A stretch of DNA of 64,000 bases, taken from assembly GCA_004282875.1 (NCBI GenBank), contig SHLT01000001.1:85366-149365 (forward strand), written 5' to 3'. This stretch comes from Chromatiales bacterium (lineage in GTDB: Bacteria > Pseudomonadota > Gammaproteobacteria > Steroidobacterales > Woeseiaceae). Made by a program: the position numbers and the translations under genes. Positions 29,615 to 38,595 of the stretch are shown here, piece by piece (the stretch's first letter is position 1; each line of letters begins with the position of its first letter). The notes under the pieces were generated by a model. It had not been told where the DNA came from. It was given only the letters and a program-made list of their open reading frames with translations, and made no database searches.

Positions 29615-30799
29615 TCATTTTGCGTAACGGGCCGCCACTTTTCGGTACGCCTCTCGAAACGGCATGCCTTCCTCGGTGACCAGCCGGTAGGCCTCCTTCG
29701 TAGCAAAGATGCCTTCGTCCATCGTGATGTTACCCGGCAGGAACTCAAGGCCCTCCAGCACGTACGCCATGATGTCGACGCTGTCGATGGCAAGATCGAT
29801 CGACCGGAACACGGGCGATTTGAGGCGCTGCAGGTCACGGTGATAGCCGGACGGCAGCTTGGCGGTGATCATCAGTGTTTCGTCGAGACACGCCTGCGAG
29901 GTGGCCGACGAGGCGCGCAGCAGTTCGAGCACGTCGGGATTGCGCTTCTGCGGCATGATCGACGAGCCCGTCGTTACCTCGGGCGCGAGCGAGATATAAG
30001 CGAATTCCTGCGTATAGAAGAGCAGCAGGTCGCTCGCCATGCGCGAGAGGTCCTGCATCAGGAGTGTGATCTCGAATAGCAGGGCGCTTTCGGCCTTGCC
30101 GCGCGACAGCTGTGCCGCGGTTACCGGCGACTGGGTAACGGCGAAGCCAAGCCGCTTGGTGGTGAACTCGCGGTCCAGCGGCAGGCCCGGAGTCCCGTAG
30201 CCGGCGGCGCTGCCCAGCGGATTCTTGTTGATGCGCCGGTGTACGGCGCGCAGGCCTTCGACGGCATCGCCGAAGCCTTCTTCGAACCCGCCGCACCAGA
30301 GTTCGACGGATGACGGCATGGCGTGTTGCATGTGCGTGTAGCCAGGCAAGTCGACGTCGCCCTGGTTGTCCGCAAGATGCGTGATTGCGGAACGCAGGTG
30401 CTCGACCCGTCCCGCGAGGTCCAGGGCCGCGTCTCGCAAGTACAGGCGGAGTGCCGTCAGAACCTGGTCATTGCGCGAGCGCCCGAGATGCAGGCGACCA
30501 CCGGCCGGGCCGATGTTCTCGGTCAGGCGTGTCTCGAGCGCTGTGTGCACGTCCTCGTCTTCAAGTGTGATCTGCCATTCGCCCGTATCGAAGGCAGCCT
30601 CCAGGGCTCGAAGACCGTCGCAGATGGCGTGGCAGTCGTCGTGCGATATCAGCTCCTGCGCGGCAAGCATCTCGGCATGCGCGATTGAACCACGCACATC
30701 GTATTGAACGAGGCGGGCATCCAGCACGTGATCTTCGCCGGCCGTGTAGCGCAAGACGCGTTCGTCGAGTGGCAGGCCCTTTTCCCATAGTCTGTTCAT
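29615..30799 (-). CDS. argH: Argininosuccinate lyase
   Basis: GSSIMPQKRNPD signature, HLGRSRNDQV, GYTHMQHAMP. Confidence 0.94.
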   Translation of the reverse strand: MNRLWEKGLPLDERVLRYTAGEDHVLDARLVQYDVRGSIAHAEMLAAQELISHDDCHAICDGLRALEAAFDTGEWQITLEDEDVHTALETRLTENIGPAGGRLHLGRSRNDQVLTALRLYLRDAALDLAGRVEHLRSAITHLADNQGDVDLPGYTHMQHAMPSSVELWCGGFEEGFGDAVEGLRAVHRRINKNPLGSAAGYGTPGLPLDREFTTKRLGFAVTQSPVTAAQLSRGKAESALLFEITLLMQDLSRMASDLLLFYTQEFAYISLAPEVTTGSSIMPQKRNPDVLELLRASSATSQACLDETLMITAKLPSGYHRDLQRLKSPVFRSIDLAIDSVDIMAYVLEGLEFLPGNITMDEGIFATKEAYRLVTEEGMPFREAYRKVAARYAK

Positions 30800-31725
30800 G
30801 ATTCGTCACCCTGTTCCTCGGGAGACAGCGCCGCGATGTCATCGACAACCAGGGTGCCGGTGCCCTCATTGGTGAACACCTCGAGCAGGATGCTGTCTGG
30901 CAATTTGTACGAAATAACATGAACGCGCTGCACGCCGTTCTTGATGGCTGAATTGATCGCTGCGGCTTTCGGCAGCATGCCGTCAGCGAGTATGCCGTCG
31001 TCCTTGAGTTGCTGGAGATGGGTCCTGTCGATATAGCTGATTAGCGAGCTCGGATCGTCAACGTCCTCGAGGATCCCGGTGGCGCCCGTGACGAGAATGA
31101 GTTTCTCGGCGTTGAGTTCGGCTGCGATTGCCGCGGCGACCGTATCGGCATTGATGTTGAGCAACACGCCGGACTCGTCACATGAGAGCGGGCTGACGAC
31201 GGGCATCAGGCCGTTGTCGAGTTGTTTCCTGAGGATGTCGGCTTCCACCGAATCGATATCGCCGACAAAGCCATAGTCGATCGCCTCCTCGCCCTCACGC
31301 TCGACCGGCGGTCGTTTATGCGCGCGAATCAGGCCGGCATCAACCCCGCTGATTCCGACAGCGGGAATCTGCAGGTCGCGACAACAGGCGAGGATCTTGG
31401 TGTTGACCTGGCCGTTGAGAATCATCGTCGCGACATTGAGCGAGTCGCTGTTGGTTACGCGCCGTCCTTCGATGAACTGGGTGTCGAGCCCGAGCGCGGC
31501 CGCAAGCTCGGTCGATTGCGGACCACCGCCATGAATGAGCACGGTGCGAATACCGACCTGGTGCAGGATGCCGACCTGTTCGACCAGTGCTGTCGTGAGC
31601 GCCGGATCGGCGAAGACTTCGCCACCCACCTTGATCACGAAGACCTTGCCCTTGAAGAGCCGAATGTAGGGTGCAGCGTGTTTGAGCGCCGATACGACGA
31701 TCGCGCGATCTCTCTTGGTCGTCAT
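30796..31725 (-). CDS. argB: Acetylglutamate kinase-type enzyme without a GNAT domain
   Basis: FVIKVGGEVFADPALTTALVEQVGILHQVGIRTVLIHGGGPQ, LNINADTVAAAIAAEL; 309 aa, no C-terminal NAT domain. Confidence 0.93.
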   Translation of the reverse strand: MTTKRDRAIVVSALKHAAPYIRLFKGKVFVIKVGGEVFADPALTTALVEQVGILHQVGIRTVLIHGGGPQSTELAAALGLDTQFIEGRRVTNSDSLNVATMILNGQVNTKILACCRDLQIPAVGISGVDAGLIRAHKRPPVEREGEEAIDYGFVGDIDSVEADILRKQLDNGLMPVVSPLSCDESGVLLNINADTVAAAIAAELNAEKLILVTGATGILEDVDDPSSLISYIDRTHLQQLKDDGILADGMLPKAAAINSAIKNGVQRVHVISYKLPDSILLEVFTNEGTGTLVVDDIAALSPEEQGDES

Positions 31726-32729
31726 TTCCGGCCACCCAGCATCTGGTGCAGCACCGCCATCTGCGCCAGCATGCGATTACGCGCCTCGGGTATCACAATG
31801 CTGCGCGGGCCGTCGAGAATCTCGTCGGCCACGACGACGCCGCGGCGTACGGGCAGGCAATGCATGAAGCGGCAGTCGTCTTTTGCCGTCTCGAACCACG
31901 GCTCGTCAACACACCAGTCGAGATGCTGCTCGCGAAGTTTCTGATCGGCCAGCCGGTCGCCGTAGTGTCTCGTTGAAGACCATGACTTGGCGTAGATAAC
32001 ATGCGCGTCTTCCATAGCTTCGGCACGGTCAGCGGTCTCAACGACCGAACCGCCACTGGCTTCCGCCGCGAAGATGGCTTTCTGCATGACGGGCGCCGGC
32101 AGTTCGAAACCTTCGGGCCGTAATACCGTGACGTCCATCCCGCGCATGGCGGCCATGTGCAGCGTCGATGCAGGTACCGCGAGCGGTAGGGCCTTCGGGT
32201 GATACGCCCAGCTCAGGACGAACTTACCGCCATTGGCCGGCATCCGGAGGTCGTCCATGGTCTTCCAGTCAGCGAGGCTCTGGCACGGATGGTTTAGCGC
32301 TGATTCCATATTGATGTATGGCGTGTCGATCAATTCGGTCAGCGCACTGAAGCGGGTTTCGGCCAGATCGTTCTCTATCTTCTTGCGATCGGCAAATGCG
32401 CGTATGCCGATAGCGTCGCCATAGGATGCAATCACGGGGACCGCTTCACGAATATGTTCGGCGGCAACCCCGTCCATAACAATTCCGTCGCGCACCTCGA
32501 GCCCATGGATCGACATATCAGGTGAAATGACAAACGAACCGCCGCCCAGGCGCACCATCGCAGCCTGGAAGGACGCGAGTGTGCGCAGCGACGGGCTCAG
32601 GAATAGCAGTGACAGCACCTTGCCCTTCAGCGCTTCGGGTTCGGGACTGGCGTCGAGGCGCCCGGCCAGATCGACAAGAGCCCGGATCTCCTCCATCGAG
32701 AAATCGGCCAGATCGTTAAATGCTTTCAT
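31722..32729 (-). CDS. argF': N-acyl-L-ornithine carbamoyltransferase (argF'-type, AOTCase/SOTCase-like)
   Basis: Transcarbamylase motifs (SPSLRTLASF, HPCQSLAD, HCLPVRR) with VLSWAYHPKALPLAVP, like the AOTCase/SOTCase 'TW-(Y/P)HP-PLP-AV' segment rather than OTCase. Confidence 0.85.
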   Translation of the reverse strand: MKAFNDLADFSMEEIRALVDLAGRLDASPEPEALKGKVLSLLFLSPSLRTLASFQAAMVRLGGGSFVISPDMSIHGLEVRDGIVMDGVAAEHIREAVPVIASYGDAIGIRAFADRKKIENDLAETRFSALTELIDTPYINMESALNHPCQSLADWKTMDDLRMPANGGKFVLSWAYHPKALPLAVPASTLHMAAMRGMDVTVLRPEGFELPAPVMQKAIFAAEASGGSVVETADRAEAMEDAHVIYAKSWSSTRHYGDRLADQKLREQHLDWCVDEPWFETAKDDCRFMHCLPVRRGVVVADEILDGPRSIVIPEARNRMLAQMAVLHQMLGGRK

Positions 32730-32753
32730 TTCGTGTTCCTTGTTTCCTTAATC

Positions 32754-32796
32754 AGGTGTCAGTCACCTTATTCTCGGTCTAAGGTGACTGACACCT
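32754..32796. repeat. REPIN-like inverted repeat in the argD-argF' gap
   Basis: AGGTGTCAGTCACCTTA-ttctcggtc-TAAGGTGACTGACACCT; 17-bp perfect arms, each arm itself palindromic (AGGTG-tcagt-CACCT). Confidence 0.9.
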
Positions 32797-32805
32797 TTAG
32801 ACTGT

Positions 32806-33999
32806 CTATAGAGTGTCGGGTACCAGGTTGCTGAGCGCGTGTGCGAGGTGCTCCACGTGACTCTCCTGGAGCACGAGCGGCGCCAGTATGCGCAGTACGT
32901 TCGGGTCGCTGCTGGTGCCGGTCAGGATGTCGTGATCGAGTAGCGCATCGCGGACTTCGACAGCGGGCCGGTCGCACACGAGTCCCAGCAGCAGGCCCAT
33001 GCCCTGGATCTTGTACACGGGTCCGACGACACAATGCTCGCGAATCTGCGCTTCGCGCTCGCGGACGTTGGCCAAGAGGTGCTCCGCGAGAATGCCCTGG
33101 ATGGTCGCCGTGATCGCGGCAGCCGCGATTGGCCCGCCGCCGAATGTCGATCCGAGGGCACCAGCGCCGAAGTTCGAGGCAATGGACTCGGTGCACATCA
33201 CGGCCCCGCAAGGGATCCCCCCGCCCAGGGCCTTCGCGCTGGTGATGATGTCGGGCATTACGTCGTGTGTCTGAACGGCAAAAAACCGCCCCGAACGGCC
33301 CATGCCCGACTGCACTTCGTCGGCGATGAGCACAGCACCGTGGCGGCTGGTGGCGGAGCGCAAGGTCTCGATGAACTCGGTCGAGAGGTCGTAGGCACCC
33401 GCCACGCCCTGGACCGGTTCGAAGATAACGGCGGCCACTGAATCGTCGATCATGGACTGCGCTGCGGCAATGTCGTCGCGGGGTATGAAGTCCACGTCGA
33501 ACGGCCTGGCCGGAAAGCCGTACCACTGGTCAGCGTTCCAGGTGACCGCTGCAGCGGCTGCCGTCCTGCCATGGAATCCCTGCGTTAACGCAAGCACCTT
33601 CTTGCGGCCCGTCGCCATGAGCGCCATACGCAGGGCGTTTTCATTGGCTTCGGCACCGGAGTTCACGAAGAACACGCGCGTGATGTTCGCGGGTGCGATT
33701 CGCGTCAACTGTTCCGCCGCATCGGCCCGGACATCGAGCGCGACTGCGTTGCTCTGGAACAGGAGCTTGCTGCTCTGTTCCTGGATGGCCTGCACCAGCC
33801 GTGGATGACCGTAGCCAAGTGCCGCGACGGCATGCCCGCCGTACAGGTCCAGGATGCGCCTGCCATCCCGGGTAAAGATGTCGCAGCCGCTGGCGCGCTC
33901 GGGCACAAACGGCAGCTGCCCGTACACCGGGATGGTGAGCGCCGCTTCTCGGACCCGCGGGTCGTCGACGAACTTGTTCGCGGTTGCCATCATGTCCAC
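32806..33999 (-). CDS. argD: Acetyl(acyl)ornithine aminotransferase
   Basis: Class III PLP aminotransferase: FVNSGAEANENALRMAL, VLIADEVQSGMGRSG, ITSAKALGGGIPCGA. Confidence 0.94.
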   Translation of the reverse strand: MDMMATANKFVDDPRVREAALTIPVYGQLPFVPERASGCDIFTRDGRRILDLYGGHAVAALGYGHPRLVQAIQEQSSKLLFQSNAVALDVRADAAEQLTRIAPANITRVFFVNSGAEANENALRMALMATGRKKVLALTQGFHGRTAAAAAVTWNADQWYGFPARPFDVDFIPRDDIAAAQSMIDDSVAAVIFEPVQGVAGAYDLSTEFIETLRSATSRHGAVLIADEVQSGMGRSGRFFAVQTHDVMPDIITSAKALGGGIPCGAVMCTESIASNFGAGALGSTFGGGPIAAAAITATIQGILAEHLLANVREREAQIREHCVVGPVYKIQGMGLLLGLVCDRPAVEVRDALLDHDILTGTSSDPNVLRILAPLVLQESHVEHLAHALSNLVPDTL

Positions 34000-35051
34000 C
34001 CGGGTGCCGGCGTGTTGAGACCAGCCGTTTCAGGCAGCTTCCACAGGCGATTCATCCACTGCACCGCACCGCCAGCCGCACCTTTGACGAGGTTATCGAT
34101 GGCGGCCATGACCACGACCGTGTCGCCGTCCGCCGCAACACTGATATGACACTGGTTGCTTGCCACCACGTTCTTGAGTCGCGGCGTGCCGCTGACGACC
34201 TGCACGAACGGCGCATCCCGGTAGGCTTCTTCATACACGGCGCGTAATTGTTCGTCCGAAACTGGCGTACGCGCCTTTGCCTGCACCGTAACGTGAATAC
34301 CCCGGGCAAACGGGCCCGAGTGCGGCACAAAATGCACCCCGGTCTTCCGTCCGCTCGCTTTTTCCGCCAGTGCGGCCACCTCGGGAGCGTGCCGATGCGC
34401 CAGCGGCTTATAGGCGTAGAAATTACTGTTGCGCTCCGGGTGATGCGTCCCCGCGGACGGGCTTTTTCCAGACCCGGTGCTGCCCGTAATGCCGGTGATG
34501 AAGACCTCGGCTTCGGTCAGTCCGGACTGGATCAGGGGTACCGTGGCGAGGGTGGAGGCCGTGGCGAAGCACCCCGGGTGCCCCACATGCGCGACGTTGA
34601 TGCGATCGACATGTTCCGGCAGGGCACAGACGAATTTGTCGAGGAGCTGCGGCGCGCCGTGCTCTGCGTTGTATACGGACTCCCAGTCTTCCTGTCGTGC
34701 GAAACGGAAGTCGGCGGAGGAGTCCACGACGTGCACCTCGATGCCTTTCTTCTCGCAGGCGTCGATGGCGTTGGCGATGACGGCAGCCGAGTCACCGTGA
34801 GGGGCCGCCGAGAACAAGGCAAGTTGACTGTCCCGCGCGACATGGTCGAGCCAGTCCGCGTGTGCGACAAAGTGCTGTCCCTGGCACGCGACGGCCAGAT
34901 GGCCAAAGAGGTCACCGACGGGCTTGCCTGCTGCGCTGTCCGAGACGGCGGCCACGAGGTCGAGGTGTGGATGCCCGGCAATCAGCCGCAGCAACTCACC
35001 GCCCACGTAACCGCTGGCACCAATAATGACTGTCGGTATCGGTGTGCTCAC
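33990..35051 (-). CDS. argC: N-acyl-gamma-glutamyl-phosphate reductase
   Basis: IIGASGYVGGELLRLIAGHP, GHPGCFATAS active-site Cys. Confidence 0.94.
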   Translation of the reverse strand: MSTPIPTVIIGASGYVGGELLRLIAGHPHLDLVAAVSDSAAGKPVGDLFGHLAVACQGQHFVAHADWLDHVARDSQLALFSAAPHGDSAAVIANAIDACEKKGIEVHVVDSSADFRFARQEDWESVYNAEHGAPQLLDKFVCALPEHVDRINVAHVGHPGCFATASTLATVPLIQSGLTEAEVFITGITGSTGSGKSPSAGTHHPERNSNFYAYKPLAHRHAPEVAALAEKASGRKTGVHFVPHSGPFARGIHVTVQAKARTPVSDEQLRAVYEEAYRDAPFVQVVSGTPRLKNVVASNQCHISVAADGDTVVVMAAIDNLVKGAAGGAVQWMNRLWKLPETAGLNTPAPGWT

Positions 35052-36103
35052 GACGCTTCCTTTTTCAGCAGGTCGGCGATCATGTCGCCCAGCGCCACGC
35101 CGTTCGAAAGGGCATTCACGGCCGGCAGGTCACAGCGTTCATTGATTTGCTGGACACCGACGGCGTTGTCCGTTGCGGGACCGGTGACAACGGCGGGTTC
35201 AATTGAAAATTCCTTGCGCAGCAGTTCCGCGCCGCCCCAGGCAGACACGGGGTCGTTTGCGCAGAGGACCACGGTCGTCAGCGCTTCGCGAATAGTGGCA
35301 TCGGAGAGGATGGCGCCTACACCGTATGCCCCGAGCAGGCCATCGCCGAGTTCGAGGACGATGACGTCCGGGCGGTTTTTTGCCAGGCCCGAGAGCAGGG
35401 CGCGCGTCAGTTCGGGACCATTGGCTTCCGTCGTGGTGACGATGCCGAAGTCGGAGAAGATCATGGTTTCGCCCGCGCCCGCATCTTCCATGGCCAGCAC
35501 GTCACGTCGCAATGATACGCCCGTCGCCTTGCAGGCCGACACGTTGAAGCCGAGGTGCCGCAGGCGCCCGACGATCGCGCAGGCAGCCGCGGTCTTGCCC
35601 GAGTCCATGCAGGTACCCGAGAGTGCCACCACGGGTACGCCGTTCATAGTGAGTTCCGTGTCTTCGCCGAGCGAATCCGCCCCGACCCTGGCGGGTACAC
35701 CGATGCGCTCGCCGAGATAGGGAAAGCTCAGCACGGCGCCGAGCACTTCACAGTCGAACGGCGGGCCGACATCGGGATTGGCGGAATCGCAGATCCCAAG
35801 AACGCCACCGATATTCAGAATCTGAATAGTGTCGCCGGGCTTGAGCGATTTGGGCAAGTGTCCCGAGTAGCCGCGCAGGGCCTTGCGATGACCCAGAGCG
35901 CCGACGATGACGTCGCCCTGGTTGACCGTCGCCATGCGACCGGAAGTCAGTTCCAGCTGGTTGTAGCGTGACTTGTTATTCAGGATTCGCGCGGCAACGA
36001 GGATGCCTTCCTCGCACGGAATATCCTTTGACAGGCGCAGCTCCGACGCAAGGTCATTGTGCTGGGCGACGGACGCGATCTTGTCGACGACAACGCTTTT
36101 CAT
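35048..36103 (-). CDS. P-loop domain protein of unknown function inside the arg operon (possible remote DUF1611/DgcN relative)
   Basis: Walker-A-like LSGTCMDSGKTAAACAIVGRLRHLGFNVSACKATGV; ATG at 36103 lies 2 nt after argG and the stop overlaps the argC start (ATGA). The longer ORF start at 36346 lies within argG. Confidence 0.82.
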   Translation of the reverse strand: MKSVVVDKIASVAQHNDLASELRLSKDIPCEEGILVAARILNNKSRYNQLELTSGRMATVNQGDVIVGALGHRKALRGYSGHLPKSLKPGDTIQILNIGGVLGICDSANPDVGPPFDCEVLGAVLSFPYLGERIGVPARVGADSLGEDTELTMNGVPVVALSGTCMDSGKTAAACAIVGRLRHLGFNVSACKATGVSLRRDVLAMEDAGAGETMIFSDFGIVTTTEANGPELTRALLSGLAKNRPDVIVLELGDGLLGAYGVGAILSDATIREALTTVVLCANDPVSAWGGAELLRKEFSIEPAVVTGPATDNAVGVQQINERCDLPAVNALSNGVALGDMIADLLKKEAS

Positions 36104-36105
36104 GA

Positions 36106-37314
36106 TCAGTGTCCGGCGGCGCGGGTTTGCAGCGAACCCGGCAGAGACAGAATGCGCGCGTAGCCGAGCGCGTCGGAGGGCGTCCATTCGCCGGCCGACT
36201 CGCCGTAGACGCCCTTGGTGGCTGCCAGCAGGGAGTGATCGGACCCGACTCCGTCGATGAACAGTTGCCCCGGCCGCAGGGTGAAACTGACCGTGCCGCT
36301 GACGCGCCGCTGCGAGGAAACCAGCAGCGCTTCGATATCGTCGCACGCGAGATCCAGCTGCTTGCCCTCGTGCACGAGATCGCCGTAGACAGCGGCCACG
36401 CTGTCCTTGATGCGCATCTGCTGGGCGCTCAGCACCAGTTTTTCCAGTTCGCGATGCGCGGTGATCAGGCTGATTGCGGCAGGGGCTTCGAATGCAACGC
36501 GCCCCTTGGTGCCGAGCACCGTATCGCCGAGATGAATACCGCGCCCGATGCCATAGCTCCCGGCCAGCTGTTCAAGGGTTTCGATCAGCTTGACCGGCGG
36601 CAGCGCTTTGCCGTCGAGCGCGGCGGGAATGCCCTTGCTGAAGCGCAGCGTGTGCGTCGAGGGTTCCAGCGGCTCGGCAAAGGCATTGGCCGACAGGACC
36701 CAGGCCGATTCGGGGATGGAATTTTCGGAGGTCAGCGTTTCCTGGCCACCGATCGTAATGCCCCAGAGGCCGCGGTTGATCGAGTAGGCCGAGCCCTGTG
36801 CCGGCAGCGGCATGTCGTTCTGCTCGAGATAAGCCAGCTGCTCGTCGCGTACCCAGCTGTTGTCGCGTACCGGGGCGAGGACTTCAAGCCCCGGGTTCAG
36901 GGTGCGCAGTGCAACCTCGAAGCGCACCTGGTCGTTCCCGGCTGCCGTACAGCCGTGGGCAACGGTTGTGGCCCCTCGTTCCTGCGCCAGCCTGGCGAGT
37001 TTTTCCGCCTGCAGGCCGCGCTCGGCACCGACGCACAGCGGGTAGGCGTTGCCACGAAGGACATTGCCAGCGATGAGATGTCGAATGACCGTTTCGAAAA
37101 ACTCCTGCTTGGCATCGATAAGCAGATGCTCGACGGCGCCCAGCGCGAGTGCGCGTTTCTCGAGCGCGACCGCCGCTTCCTGGTCGATACCACCCGTGTC
37201 GACGCAGGCGGTGATGACCTCGCGCTTGTAATGTTCCTTGAGCCACGGCACGCAAAAGGAGGTATCGAGGCCGCCCGAGAAGGCGAGGATGATGGGGGAC
37301 TGGTCCTTGGTCAC
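36106..37314 (-). CDS. argG: Argininosuccinate synthase
   Basis: ILAFSGGLDTSFCVPWLKE PP-loop, TVAHGCTAAGNDQVRFE. Confidence 0.95.
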   Translation of the reverse strand: MTKDQSPIILAFSGGLDTSFCVPWLKEHYKREVITACVDTGGIDQEAAVALEKRALALGAVEHLLIDAKQEFFETVIRHLIAGNVLRGNAYPLCVGAERGLQAEKLARLAQERGATTVAHGCTAAGNDQVRFEVALRTLNPGLEVLAPVRDNSWVRDEQLAYLEQNDMPLPAQGSAYSINRGLWGITIGGQETLTSENSIPESAWVLSANAFAEPLEPSTHTLRFSKGIPAALDGKALPPVKLIETLEQLAGSYGIGRGIHLGDTVLGTKGRVAFEAPAAISLITAHRELEKLVLSAQQMRIKDSVAAVYGDLVHEGKQLDLACDDIEALLVSSQRRVSGTVSFTLRPGQLFIDGVGSDHSLLAATKGVYGESAGEWTPSDALGYARILSLPGSLQTRAAGH

Positions 37315-37328
37315 TGGTTTCTCCGGGA

Positions 37329-37781
37329 TCAGGAACGAGCGGCGCGCTCGATCCGTTTCATCAGGTTCTTTTGGGCCGCGGCGGAGTCCGTCGCGATGAA
37401 TACGGTGTCGTCACCGGCAATCGTGCCGGCAATGCCCGGCCAGGCGCAGCGATCGAGCGCAAGGCCGACGCGTTGCGCGGCGCCGACGGCCGTGTGCAGG
37501 ACCAGCAGATGTGGCCCGGCCGGTGTCGTCGTCCGCAACAGGTCTCTGACGCTCGAGACGTGCTCGTCCCCACCCCCGCTGCTGGCCGGCAATTCATAGC
37601 CTTGCGTCGTCTTGATCGCGCCGATTTCCCGAAGGTCGCGGCTGACGCTCGATTGCGTCGCCACGAATCCCCGGCCCTGCAGTGCGCTGACCAGCGAGGC
37701 CTGCGTTGCGGCAGGCCCCTGGCTGAGCAGTTCGCGGATTGCAGAGCGCCGCTGGATCTGGTCTTCCGTCGTCGGAGGCAT
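37329..37781 (-). CDS. argR: Arginine repressor ArgR
   Basis: N-terminal winged HTH (ATQSSVSRDLREIGAIKT) and C-terminal oligomerisation domain (GTIAGDDTVFIAT). Confidence 0.92.
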   Translation of the reverse strand: MPPTTEDQIQRRSAIRELLSQGPAATQASLVSALQGRGFVATQSSVSRDLREIGAIKTTQGYELPASSGGGDEHVSSVRDLLRTTTPAGPHLLVLHTAVGAAQRVGLALDRCAWPGIAGTIAGDDTVFIATDSAAAQKNLMKRIERAARS

Positions 37782-37807
37782 GAGCTTGTCATCTGGCTTT
37801 GAATAAA

Positions 37808-37839
37808 TATGCGCATAGTAGATAGAATTTGCGCATAAA
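37808..37839. promoter_or_regulatory. Candidate ArgR operator: two tandem TGCGCATA boxes
   Basis: TATGCGCATA (37808-37817) and TTTGCGCATAAA (37828-37839), cores spaced 20 nt apart, just upstream of argR. Confidence 0.6.
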
Positions 37840-37914
37840 TTGCAAGGCCTGCGTGCGCTTATTTTTACCCTGAATGGGTTACACTGCGCCGCTTCCGACT
37901 ATTGGAGCTCATTG

Positions 37915-38574
37915 GTGGCCTTACCTGAATGCGTAGAAGTGACTACGGGCGACAACCCGGTTGGCAGCGTGATCTGGCTGCACGGGCTGGGTGCCGACGG
38001 CCATGATTTTGAGCCAATCGTGCCCGAATTACAGTTGCCGGCCGACCTGCCACTGCGCTTCGTCTTTCCGCATGCACCCGCGCGGCCGGTCACGATCAAC
38101 GGCGGCATGGTCATGCGTGCCTGGTACGACATCGTCAGCCTTGATACCGAAGGGCGTGCGGATGCGGCCGGCGTTCATGAGAGTACGGCGATCCTCGAAG
38201 AGCTGATCGCACGCGAGAAAGCGCGCGGCATCGATGCCGACAGGATCGTCATTGCGGGATTCTCGATGGGTGGAGCGATCGCGATCAACACGGCACTGCA
38301 TACACAAGAGAAGCTTGCGGGCATGATGGCGCTCTCGACCTACCTGCCGCTGCCGGGTGAGATCGACGCTGCCAACGGTCATCGGGACCTGCCGGTCTTC
38401 ATGGCGCACGGCAGCTTTGACCCGATGTTGCCGATGCAGTGGGGCCAGCTATCGGCCGAGAAGCTCAAGGAAGCCGGGTTTGCGATCGAGTGGCACGAAT
38501 ACCCGATGGCGCACGCCGTATGTCCGGAGGAAATTCGGGATATCAGCGCGTGGCTGCTGAACGTCTATCGTTGA
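37915..38574 (+). CDS. Phospholipase/carboxylesterase family alpha/beta hydrolase
   Basis: IWLHGLGADGHDFEPIVPEL, GFSMGGAIAINTAL, catalytic His near HEYPMAHAVCPEE. GTG at 37915 is the probable start. Confidence 0.9.
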   Translation: MALPECVEVTTGDNPVGSVIWLHGLGADGHDFEPIVPELQLPADLPLRFVFPHAPARPVTINGGMVMRAWYDIVSLDTEGRADAAGVHESTAILEELIAREKARGIDADRIVIAGFSMGGAIAINTALHTQEKLAGMMALSTYLPLPGEIDAANGHRDLPVFMAHGSFDPMLPMQWGQLSAEKLKEAGFAIEWHEYPMAHAVCPEEIRDISAWLLNVYR

Positions 38575-38595
38575 GCAGCCGGCGGGTGGTTCGAT

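Noticed and set aside
34248-35720. 490-aa plus-strand ORF
   Set aside because: Antisense to argC and the P-loop gene; shadow ORF from high-GC codon structure.
35048-36346. Longer 432-aa version of the arg-operon P-loop gene
   Set aside because: The N-terminal 81 residues are Arg-rich, out-of-frame argG sequence; the ATG at 36103 gives a clean junction 2 nt after argG.
36109-37599. 496-aa plus-strand ORF
   Set aside because: Lies antisense to argG and argR, which have clear family motifs; low-complexity GC-rich shadow ORF with no recognisable domain.
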